A stretch of DNA of 7,883 bases. Origin: Candidatus Omnitrophota bacterium. GTDB lineage: Bacteria > Omnitrophota > Omnitrophia > Omnitrophales > Aquincolibacteriaceae. The stretch spans positions 1-7,883 of the forward strand of contig JAHFHJ010000066.1 of assembly GCA_023246985.1 (NCBI GenBank). The letters are read 5' to 3'. Shown one piece after another: positions 1 through 5,925 of the stretch; within the stretch, counting starts at the first letter, position 1; the number at the start of each line of letters is the position of its first letter. The notes under the pieces were generated by a model that saw nothing but the letters and a program-made list of their open reading frames with translations, searched no databases and was not told the DNA's origin. The position numbers and the translations under genes are program-made.

Positions 1-1221
1 TTCGCTCTTATGAGCCCGATCGGGATAGATCGCGTATTTTTCGCGGTAGGGGAGCGGCGTCACATTGAGCATCACGGAATTCCCGCCGGCCAGGAGCCCT
101 TTGCGCCGGGCTTCTTGACTGAGCGTTTCGAAAGCCGTGGTGATCAACACCCGGGCTTCCGTCGGTTCCGCAAGCCTCGCCCCCGCGAGGACCTTGAGCA
201 TCTCGCTTTCGGTGACGGGTGGGACGTCCGAAAGAGGCGTTCCGGGGCTCGGAAGAAAAGGACCGAAGCTGTACATGTCCGCGTGAAGCTCCCGAGTCAG
301 GTCAATATCGTTCACGATGTCTTCGAGGGTCTGCCCCGGCAATCCGACCAGCCCGCCGGTGATGATCAAATACCCCATCTCATAAGCCTTACGGAGGTGT
401 TCCAGGCGCGTCGCAAGCGCCCGCCCCGGACGCAGTTTCGCGTAAAGTTCCGGATTGGAAGTTTCAAAGCGCATTAAAAGTCCTCGGGCGCCGGCTTCAT
501 AAAGTCTCTTCAAATTTTCGATCCCGATCTCTCCAAAACTGATGAAGATAAGCGCCGGAAACTCCTTTCGGATCGTCCGAAGGATCTCCTCCAATGCCTC
601 GACGGAATAGCCCGGATCTTCCCCGCTTTGAAGCACCAGCGCCTTAAAGCCGTACTTTTCAACGGCCTCCCCGGCCGCGTCGAGCACTTCCCGTTGGGTC
701 ATCCGGTACCGCGGCAAATTTTTATGAGGAAGCGAGAGACCGCAATAATGGCAGTTTTGTTTGCAGAAATTCGAGATCTCAAGGATCCCGTGCACGCAGC
801 AGGCATTCTTTAAATATTTTTGGCGGAGGAAATTCGCGGTTTTGAAAAGAAAATCGAGGCGCGCCGGATCATCGGTATCGAGAAGTCCGATCAGTTCTTT
901 TTTCCCCGGGGGCTTGCCTTCCAGGGCCCTGTCCAGAATACGCGCGGTCTCTAAATCGATCCCTTTCGTCCCGAGATCCATCCGGGAAAGGCGAAGGTCC
1001 ACTTCCCGAAGCTCAAAAAAAGTCTCTTTCCAGACGTGCAGGATTTCTTCGGCGTCGCGGGCTTCGAGTTTCTCGATCGCGTATCCGCCCTGGGCGTAGA
1101 CATAATCCCCGACCGCAAGCCCGTCCATTTCATGATGGACCTTGCGCTCTTCTCCGAAGTAATCGACGCGGAGGGTCTTCTCCCGGATCTCTTTCACCTT
1201 TCCGGGAATGGCGTAGCACAT
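1..1221 (-). CDS. HypC-HydE-like radical SAM fusion protein, C-terminus cut off by the window edge
   Basis: I translated this frame by hand from the ATG at 1221 and found 407 codons without a stop down to base 1. Residues 1-75 are a HypC/HybG-type chaperone: it starts MCYAIPGKV, with the Cys2 that binds the Fe(CN)2CO precursor, and has the VGDYVYAQGGYAI beta-barrel segment at 37-49. After a linker, residues about 90-407 match HydE, the radical SAM maturase of [FeFe] hydrogenase. Visible marks are CKQNCHYC (C153, C157, C160, the SAM [4Fe-4S] site), RYRMT (171-175), LQSGED (197-202), FGE (229-231), RFET (251-254), GLPGQT (293-298), a DMYSFGPF segment from 315, and NVTPLPYREKY from 386. Perhaps 30 residues are missing at the end. 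The start lies 5 bases after the hypA stop and has no Shine-Dalgarno, suggesting coupled translation. Domain identities are firm; the substrate is unknown. HmdB and PylB are related families that could be confused with it. Confidence 0.9.
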   Translation of the reverse strand, partial: MCYAIPGKVKEIREKTLRVDYFGEERKVHHEMDGLAVGDYVYAQGGYAIEKLEARDAEEILHVWKETFFELREVDLRLSRMDLGTKGIDLETARILDRALEGKPPGKKELIGLLDTDDPARLDFLFKTANFLRQKYLKNACCVHGILEISNFCKQNCHYCGLSLPHKNLPRYRMTQREVLDAAGEAVEKYGFKALVLQSGEDPGYSVEALEEILRTIRKEFPALIFISFGEIGIENLKRLYEAGARGLLMRFETSNPELYAKLRPGRALATRLEHLRKAYEMGYLIITGGLVGLPGQTLEDIVNDIDLTRELHADMYSFGPFLPSPGTPLSDVPPVTESEMLKVLAGARLAEPTEARVLITTAFETLSQEARRKGLLAGGNSVMLNVTPLPYREKYAIYPDRAHKSE

Positions 1222-1226
1222 GGCGG

Positions 1227-1469
1227 TTAATCGGCGTCGAAGGACACGAGCCGGAGTTCGCGGGTCGGACTTTTTTCGATCTCAAGCGCCGCGCCTTCAA
1301 GCGGCGTGCCCCGGCTGTGGGCCTCAAAAAAATAGCGGAGGATCTCTTCGTTGATCTCCGTAAAGGTTCCCATCCGGAGAGAGACCTGGGTGACCCGCTT
1401 CGCCCGGTTTTCGGCCGCGCGCTTCAGGATGTCCCGGTGAAGGTCTTGGATCACGCGCATTTCGTGCAT
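1227..1469 (-). CDS. hypA: Short HypA-like nickel insertion protein lacking the zinc domain
   Basis: This is an 80-residue protein matching the N-terminal nickel domain of HypA/HybF, which delivers nickel to the large subunit of [NiFe] hydrogenases. It begins MHEM, with the His2-Glu3 pair that binds nickel in the family. It continues with family-like stretches such as RVTQVSLRMGTFTEIN and GTPLEGAALEIEK. Typical HypA is about 113-118 residues and carries a zinc ribbon with two CxxC pairs. Here the protein stops where that ribbon should begin and contains no cysteine at all. The next gene starts 5 bases after the TAA, so there is no room for a frameshifted remainder. The start is 1 base beyond the endopeptidase stop and has a strong AAGGAG site 10 bases upstream. 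It is likely functional in nickel handling, but possibly with different partners. Confidence 0.85.
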   Translation of the reverse strand: MHEMRVIQDLHRDILKRAAENRAKRVTQVSLRMGTFTEINEEILRYFFEAHSRGTPLEGAALEIEKSPTRELRLVSFDAD

Positions 1470-1470
1470 A

Positions 1471-1956
1471 TCACTTAGACTCCTTAAAGTTTTTTCCGAT
1501 CGCTTCCGCGATCCGGTCCGCGGAATCTTTTACTTCCCTCGAAAGCTCTTCACCGAACGCGACGGTTTTGGGCTGGATGCCGATAAAAACGATCTGGGCG
1601 GCCGTTTGCCGGGCGATCCACCCGGAGACAACGCTCATCGGCACCCTGTGGGTGGTAAGCGTCGTTTGGGGAATCGCCTCTTCCGGAATCACCTTGACCT
1701 CCCCGGCTTTTCCCCCGAAATCCGCCGCGTCCAGAATGATCACGCGCGACGGTTTTAACGCGACCGCTTCATCGATCCTATTCTCGGGGGTCTGACCCGC
1801 GTCGAGAAAACGGACCGGAAGTTCCTTCAGCCGGGACGCGAGATAGGAACCGACGCCGTCGTCGCCGCGGAAAGGATTCCCGACCGTCAGGAAAAGATCC
1901 AGGCCGTGCCCGGGTTTCAGAACGCCGAGGACGCTATCGGTTAATGAATTTGACAT
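1471..1956 (-). CDS. hycI: HycI-type hydrogenase maturation endopeptidase
   Basis: This 161-residue protein belongs to the HyaD/HycI family, which removes the C-terminal tail of the hydrogenase large subunit once nickel is in place. It follows the E. coli HycI pattern closely: VGNPFRGDDGVG at 25-36, a PEN motif at 57-59, ILDAADFG at 74-81, GEVKVI at 85-90, TTHRVPM at 101-107 and FIGIQP. By alignment from memory, the nickel-sensing residues D16, D62 and H90 of HycI correspond to D33, D76 and H103 here. The gene starts inside hydA and overlaps its end by 23 bases, which fits coupled synthesis with its substrate. The target is most likely HydA, whose tail of nine residues follows DPCISCSAH. The first 15 or so residues are poorly conserved, so a slightly later start is possible. 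Confidence 0.9.
   Translation of the reverse strand: MSNSLTDSVLGVLKPGHGLDLFLTVGNPFRGDDGVGSYLASRLKELPVRFLDAGQTPENRIDEAVALKPSRVIILDAADFGGKAGEVKVIPEEAIPQTTLTTHRVPMSVVSGWIARQTAAQIVFIGIQPKTVAFGEELSREVKDSADRIAEAIGKNFKESK
1480..1485 (-). promoter_or_regulatory. Shine-Dalgarno site of hypA
   Basis: AAGGAG on the minus strand lies 10 bases before the hypA ATG at 1469, inside the last codons of the endopeptidase gene. It is the best ribosome site among the downstream genes of the run and confirms that the short HypA has its own genuine initiation signal. Confidence 0.7.
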
Positions 1957-3259
1957 TCAAAAAGTGCGCCGAGCAGGAAATGCAGGGATCGTAGGCCCTG
2001 ACGAGCATCTCGAGCCCGAGCGTGATCTCCTCGTCGGTCTTATCCAGCATCTCGGGAACCAGTTTCTTCATGTCGTATTCGATATTGTTAAGATTCTGCC
2101 CGGTCGGGATGACGCAGTTCGCGTTCACGATCTTTCCCGCGGCGTCCACTTCGTAATGATGGAAAAGAATCCCGCGCGGCACTTCCACGGCGCCGACGCC
2201 GCTCCCGGCGCGAACCTTGATCCGACCGGTCTCGTTGAGGCCCACGATCACGGCTTCGCTTTGATCCACGCCTTTCTTTTTGAACGCTTCAAGGATCCGA
2301 ATCGCGTCTTCAAGGCAATGAACGCACTCGACAAGCTGCGCGGCCGTATTGAGATAAGGGTTCGTCACGATCGGCTTCAAACCGATCGCGTCGGCCGCGG
2401 CCTTCGCTTTGGGATGAAGCTTTTCGGCGTTCAGATTAAAACGCGCAAGCGCGCCGACCCTGTAGGAATCGCGGCTGGCTTTGCAAAATTTCGCGGAAGA
2501 ATGGGGCACGGTGAATTCGTTCGTAACCTTTCGATAGTCCTGTTTCTTCCAGCGCTTTCCGTCCGTGGACCCGATATCCCCCTCCAGGAAAGGATATTCG
2601 TCCGTGTCGTTGACGAGAGCGATGCATTCGGTCTCCCGTTCCAAATGAGGAAATCGAAACGTCGCGGCAAGTTTCACCGTCTCCTCCATGTCGGGACGCA
2701 TCTTGAAAAGAATATCCCGCATGGCGTCGAGCTCTTTTTCGCGCGGCAATTTCGTGAACCCGCCCACGATCGATGAGATCGGATGCACGTGGCGTCCCAC
2801 GAGAATATCGCAAACATCGTTGCACCCTTTCTTCATCCGGAGGGCCCGGCGGACCACTTCATGATGCGTGTCGATGAGCGGCACGAAACTTTTCACGCCC
2901 AGGAGGTCCGGCGCGACAAGCAGATAGATATGGAGGATGTGACTGTCCAGGGTCTCCATGTGGAGCAGAAACTTCCGAAGTTCGGTCGTCTGCCTGGAAG
3001 GTTTCAATCCGATCGCGTCTTCGGCCGCCTGGATCGAAGCGAGCGTGTGCCCGCAGGAACAGATCCCGCAGATACGGCAGGTGATGTGCTGGGCCTCAAA
3101 GATCGACCGGCCGCGGAGCATGCCCTCGAAAAAACGGGGCGATTCGATGATGTCAAGTTCGCATTTCTCAAGCACCCCGTTTTGCACGTTGACCACGATA
3201 TTGCCGTGGCCCTCGACGCGCGTCAGGTATTCGACGTTCACGCTAACATTTCTTCCCAT
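1934..3259 (-). CDS. hydA: Group 3b [NiFe] hydrogenase large (alpha) subunit
   Basis: This 441-residue subunit holds the Ni-Fe active site that splits or forms H2. The N-terminal VEYLTRVEGHGN and IIESPRFFEGM stretches are typical of the family. The first nickel motif is RICGIC (C64, C67), in a cysteine-rich run CRICGICSCGH at 61-71. The second is DPCISCSAH at 424-432 (C426, C429). It is followed by FLNVKFINR, the tail expected to be cut off by the neighbouring endopeptidase. PRGILFHHYEV and the IPTGQNLNN region also match cytoplasmic group 3 enzymes. Similarity to Pyrococcus HydA and the hydB-G-D-A gene order support group 3b, whose members couple H2 to NAD(P)H and can reduce polysulfide. The start overlaps the end of hydD by 17 bases. 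There is no signal peptide, so it acts in the cytoplasm. Confidence 0.95.
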   Translation of the reverse strand: MGRNVSVNVEYLTRVEGHGNIVVNVQNGVLEKCELDIIESPRFFEGMLRGRSIFEAQHITCRICGICSCGHTLASIQAAEDAIGLKPSRQTTELRKFLLHMETLDSHILHIYLLVAPDLLGVKSFVPLIDTHHEVVRRALRMKKGCNDVCDILVGRHVHPISSIVGGFTKLPREKELDAMRDILFKMRPDMEETVKLAATFRFPHLERETECIALVNDTDEYPFLEGDIGSTDGKRWKKQDYRKVTNEFTVPHSSAKFCKASRDSYRVGALARFNLNAEKLHPKAKAAADAIGLKPIVTNPYLNTAAQLVECVHCLEDAIRILEAFKKKGVDQSEAVIVGLNETGRIKVRAGSGVGAVEVPRGILFHHYEVDAAGKIVNANCVIPTGQNLNNIEYDMKKLVPEMLDKTDEEITLGLEMLVRAYDPCISCSAHFLNVKFINR

Positions 3260-4007
3260 GGGCCTCTTCTTTCTCGTCGTGTTCGCGGACTTTGTTGTAC
3301 ATATTCATCTTGTTCTCGACCCAGGGCATGGGGATCTTGTATTTTTCGAGGATATCCCTGGCCCCGTTCTCCGCGGGGTTCGTGACCATGCCGCGGCAGC
3401 CGTAGCAAATATTGTTGTGATTGACGCACCAGGAGTTGCATCCCGCTTTCGTCACGGGCCCGAGGCAGGTCAGCCCCTTGTCATACAGGCACTCGTTCTC
3501 ATTGAGCTTGCATTCCACGCACACCGCGTGATCGGGAACCTTGTAGGGAATACCGATCAGCGCGCATTTGAGCGCCTTCACGAATTCGGGAATATAAATC
3601 GGACAGCCGTTCACGAAATAATCCACGGGCACCACCTGATGCACGGCCCGCGTCGGAATCGTTTCGAAATATTTCGCGGCGTCCTTATAAACATACCGGC
3701 GGATATGATCCAGTTCAAAATTATTCTTCATCCCGTTCACGCCGCCGATCGTGGCGCAGGAACCGTACGCCATCAAAACTTTGGCCTTTTGGCGGATTTT
3801 CTTGATGCGTTCGACGTCGCGGGAGGTCGTAATGCTTCCTTCGATGATCGCGATGTCGTATTCCCCTTTTTCGGACATCACCTCGCGGAACTCCACCACA
3901 TCGATCGCGCCCAGCACGGCGAGAAGGTCCTCGCCCATGTTAGCGACCTGGAGTTGGCAGCCTTCGCAGCAGGCAAAATCAAAAAACGCGACGCGCGGTT
4001 TTCCCAT
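3243..4007 (-). CDS. hydD: Group 3b [NiFe] hydrogenase small (delta) subunit
   Basis: This 254-residue iron-sulfur subunit passes electrons between the NiFe site and the diaphorase part. Counting from the ATG at 4007, the proximal [4Fe-4S] cluster should use C14 and C17 (CEGC in FDFACCEGCQ), C84 (YGSCATIGG) and C135 (NGCPI). Eight further cysteines, C163, C166, C173, C181, C190, C194, C201 and C204, can hold the medial and distal [4Fe-4S] clusters. It has no twin-arginine leader, as expected for a cytoplasmic enzyme. The start two bases after the hydG stop has GAGG 10 bases upstream. A TTG at 4013 would overlap hydG but places GAGG too close. The lysine- and glutamate-rich end (residues about 239-254) is probably disordered. 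MvhG of methanogens is a related alternative, but the gene order favours HydD. Confidence 0.93.
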   Translation of the reverse strand: MGKPRVAFFDFACCEGCQLQVANMGEDLLAVLGAIDVVEFREVMSEKGEYDIAIIEGSITTSRDVERIKKIRQKAKVLMAYGSCATIGGVNGMKNNFELDHIRRYVYKDAAKYFETIPTRAVHQVVPVDYFVNGCPIYIPEFVKALKCALIGIPYKVPDHAVCVECKLNENECLYDKGLTCLGPVTKAGCNSWCVNHNNICYGCRGMVTNPAENGARDILEKYKIPMPWVENKMNMYNKVREHDEKEEAHGKKC

Positions 4008-4009
4008 GA

Positions 4010-4840
4010 TCAAATGGCCTCGTAAAAATGACGGATCTCTTTAAAAGTGAAGACGGGGCCTTCCCGGCAGCAGTAATATTGGGCGATCTGGCAGTGGCCG
4101 CATTTCCCGACCCCGCACTTCATATGCCGCTCCATGGAAACAAGGATCTGATCGTCCGGGATCTCTTTTTTCAAAAGCTCCTGGATCACGAACTTGTACA
4201 TGATCGGAGGACCGACCACGACCGCGCAGGTCCTTTGGGGATCGGTCGGAATACCCGGAATCAGCTTGGTGATGAGCCCGACTTTCCCCTGCCATCCCGG
4301 TCCGCCGCGGTCCACGGTCAGATCCAGGCGGACATTGGGCCGCTTGGCCCAATCTTTAAGCTCTTCGGCAAAAAGCACCGTTTCCGGAGTCTTGCATCCG
4401 ACCAGGATATCCACCTTCCCGAATTTGCTTCGGTTGTCCAGAACGAATGTGATGAGCGAGTGAAGCGGGATATTGCCGCAGCCGCCGCCGATCATCAGAA
4501 GGTCATATCCTTCCAGCCTTTGAGTCGGGAATCCATGGCCGAACGGCCCGCGGATCCCCACGCTATCGCCTTCCTTCATTGTGTGGAGCATGCCCGTGAC
4601 CCCCCCGGCCTTGCGGATCACAAATTCAAAGCTGCCCTTCCGGGTCGGGGACGAAGAGACCGAGATCGGCGCTTCGCCGACGCCCGGGACCGAGATCATG
4701 ACGAACTGGCCGGGCTCGTGTCCGAGATCCTTGCGTCCCGGCAATTCGACCTCGAAATATTTTTCGAGATCGGTCCACTGCCGGGTCTTGAGGATCTTCC
4801 CCGCCATCACCTCATAGGGGGATTCAAGAAGCGCCGTCAT
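4010..4840 (-). CDS. hydG: Group 3b hydrogenase diaphorase (gamma) subunit, FAD/NAD(P)-binding
   Basis: This 276-residue ferredoxin-reductase-like protein exchanges electrons between NAD(P)(H) and the hydrogenase. An N-terminal FAD-binding barrel includes GEAPISVSSSP (about 55-65) and RGPFGHGF (97-104). A nucleotide-binding fold follows with GGGCGNIPL (118-126) and VVVGPP. The C-terminal [2Fe-2S] site is MKCGVGKCGHC with C242, C247 and C250, plus C257/C258. The ATG at 4840 overlaps the hydB stop as ATGA and has GAGGA upstream at 4854-4850, which decides this start over longer extensions reaching into hydB. The name follows the Pyrococcus hydBGDA scheme and must not be confused with HydG, the radical SAM maturase of [FeFe] hydrogenase. 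PyrK, SudA and similar FNR-like subunits are relatives, but the context settles it. Confidence 0.93.
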   Translation of the reverse strand: MTALLESPYEVMAGKILKTRQWTDLEKYFEVELPGRKDLGHEPGQFVMISVPGVGEAPISVSSSPTRKGSFEFVIRKAGGVTGMLHTMKEGDSVGIRGPFGHGFPTQRLEGYDLLMIGGGCGNIPLHSLITFVLDNRSKFGKVDILVGCKTPETVLFAEELKDWAKRPNVRLDLTVDRGGPGWQGKVGLITKLIPGIPTDPQRTCAVVVGPPIMYKFVIQELLKKEIPDDQILVSMERHMKCGVGKCGHCQIAQYYCCREGPVFTFKEIRHFYEAI

Positions 4841-5877
4841 GACTTCGCTTCCTCGCCCAAAGCATGGATGGTTTCTTTGAGACTGATCTTCGCCATGCAG
4901 GTGCGGGTGCAACGCCCGCAACCCGTGCACGCGTAAGTGCCGTATTTTTCCATCGGGTAGGCGAATTTCCGCATGTAGCGATGCCGCTGGCGCTGTCCCC
5001 GCTTTCGGCGGAAATTCTCGCCGCCCGCGACCTTCGCGAACTCCTCGTTCTGGCAGCCGTCCCAGACCCGGACCCGGCGTCCGGTCCTGAGATTGAGGTC
5101 GATCTCATCCTGGATATCAAAGCAATAACAGGTCGGACAAACGTTCGTGCAGTTCCCGCAGGCCACGCAACGGCTGCCGATATCTTCCCAAACCTCGCTT
5201 TGGACGGTTTTTTCAAAAACCGTCCGGAGATTCGCGTACTTGACGCTGATTTCATCTTTAAAGATCTTTTCCTTTTTTTTTCGAATATTTCCAAGTTTTT
5301 TTTGTTCGCCGGTATCCGCCGTCGTGAAAAAGCCCGTCTCCTGAGCCAAGGTCTCTCCTGCCGCCGAGCCCGTTTGAACCATAAAAGCATCCCCGATGTC
5401 GGTGAAGAACAGATCGTAACCCCCTGAAGGCAGATGAGTCTTCATCGCTTTGCAGCTGGCGTATGCGTCGCAATAATCGTTGCATTCAAGCCCGATCACC
5501 GTGATATTCGCTTTCCGGGCCAGATAGTTCGCATCCTTGGGAGGGGTTCCCATAACCGCATTCAAGAACTGGATCCCCGACAGGTCGCAGGTGTGCACCC
5601 CGAAGATTACGATCGCGTCATTCTCGCTTACCACGGAATTCCACCGAGGGACCGCGCGGTCAAATGTCTGGATCGTCTCGCGCTGGGGCATGAAGTACTT
5701 TTTGGGAGGAAGAATGGTGGGAAGGGAGACCCGGCTGATAGCGTCGCCCCGCGTTACTTCCTCAAAAGCGAAATTCTTGACGCCTTTCCTGACGGGCGCC
5801 GCGACTTTCATTTTTTTTGAAAGTTTTTCGATGAAGGCGTTAAAATCTTTTTTCTTCAGAACCATATAATGATTCAT
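4837..5877 (-). CDS. hydB: Group 3b hydrogenase iron-sulfur (beta) subunit
   Basis: This 346-residue protein is the electron-relay subunit of group 3b hydrogenases, related to subunit A of anaerobic sulfite reductase. The N-terminal lobe has GVHTCDLSGI (93-102). A cysteine-bearing segment ECNDYCDAYASC (131-142) is followed by YDLFFTDIGD and a GSAAGE stretch, all in the family order. The C-terminal part holds two [4Fe-4S] motifs: CVACGNCTNVCP (C237, C240, C243, C247) and CTGCGRCTRTC (C317, C320, C323, C327). A basic arginine-rich stretch at 290-300 lies between them. It would connect the flavin subunit HydG, whose gene follows with an ATGA overlap, to HydD. The start is uncertain: the ATG at 5877 and another at 5865 both lack a clear Shine-Dalgarno. 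The gene is 44 bases downstream of the kinase gene. Confidence 0.93.
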   Translation of the reverse strand: MNHYMVLKKKDFNAFIEKLSKKMKVAAPVRKGVKNFAFEEVTRGDAISRVSLPTILPPKKYFMPQRETIQTFDRAVPRWNSVVSENDAIVIFGVHTCDLSGIQFLNAVMGTPPKDANYLARKANITVIGLECNDYCDAYASCKAMKTHLPSGGYDLFFTDIGDAFMVQTGSAAGETLAQETGFFTTADTGEQKKLGNIRKKKEKIFKDEISVKYANLRTVFEKTVQSEVWEDIGSRCVACGNCTNVCPTCYCFDIQDEIDLNLRTGRRVRVWDGCQNEEFAKVAGGENFRRKRGQRQRHRYMRKFAYPMEKYGTYACTGCGRCTRTCMAKISLKETIHALGEEAKS

Positions 5878-5886
5878 GTTGGAAAC

Positions 5887-5925
5887 TCAGACAGTCGAAT
5901 GAGAAGTGAGAGAGAGAAAATTCAT
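5887..5925 (-). other. Possible 12-codon micro-ORF between kinase and hydB
   Basis: The kinase gene ends GGAGGAACATGA. The ATG inside this ATGA opens a 12-residue frame (MNFLSLTSHSTV) that stops 9 bases before the hydB ATG. The GGAGG lies only 3 bases ahead, slightly close. It could serve translational coupling across the 44-base gap, since hydB itself lacks a ribosome site, or it could be chance. Confidence 0.2.

Noticed and set aside
10..477. A plus-strand frame at the left edge
   Set aside because: It is opposite the HydE-like domain, whose motifs are clear on the minus strand.
1..1140. Evidence for an [FeFe] hydrogenase locus
   Set aside because: Only a HydE-like domain is present; hydF, the FeFe-type hydG and an H-cluster hydrogenase are absent, and 'hydG' here is the unrelated flavin subunit.
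1227..1469. hypA truncated by frameshift
   Set aside because: The next gene begins 5 bases after the stop with a clear HypC start, leaving no space for a displaced zinc domain.
1964..2776. A long plus-strand open frame of 270 codons opposite hydA
   Set aside because: It lies wholly antisense to the well-recognised large subunit, has no family-like motifs, and is what high-GC coding DNA produces by chance.
4008..4013. TTG start for hydD at 4013
   Set aside because: The GAGG site would be only 4 bases away; ATG at 4007 has better spacing and a stronger codon.
4841..4930. Longer start for hydG
   Set aside because: It would overlap the cysteine-rich end of hydB by about 90 bases; the ATG at 4840 has a good ribosome site and an ATGA overlap.
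2958..4936. Two further long plus-strand frames (2958-4025, 4028-4936)
   Set aside because: They are antisense to hydA/hydD and hydG/hydB, and their residue composition is unlike real proteins and shows no domain.
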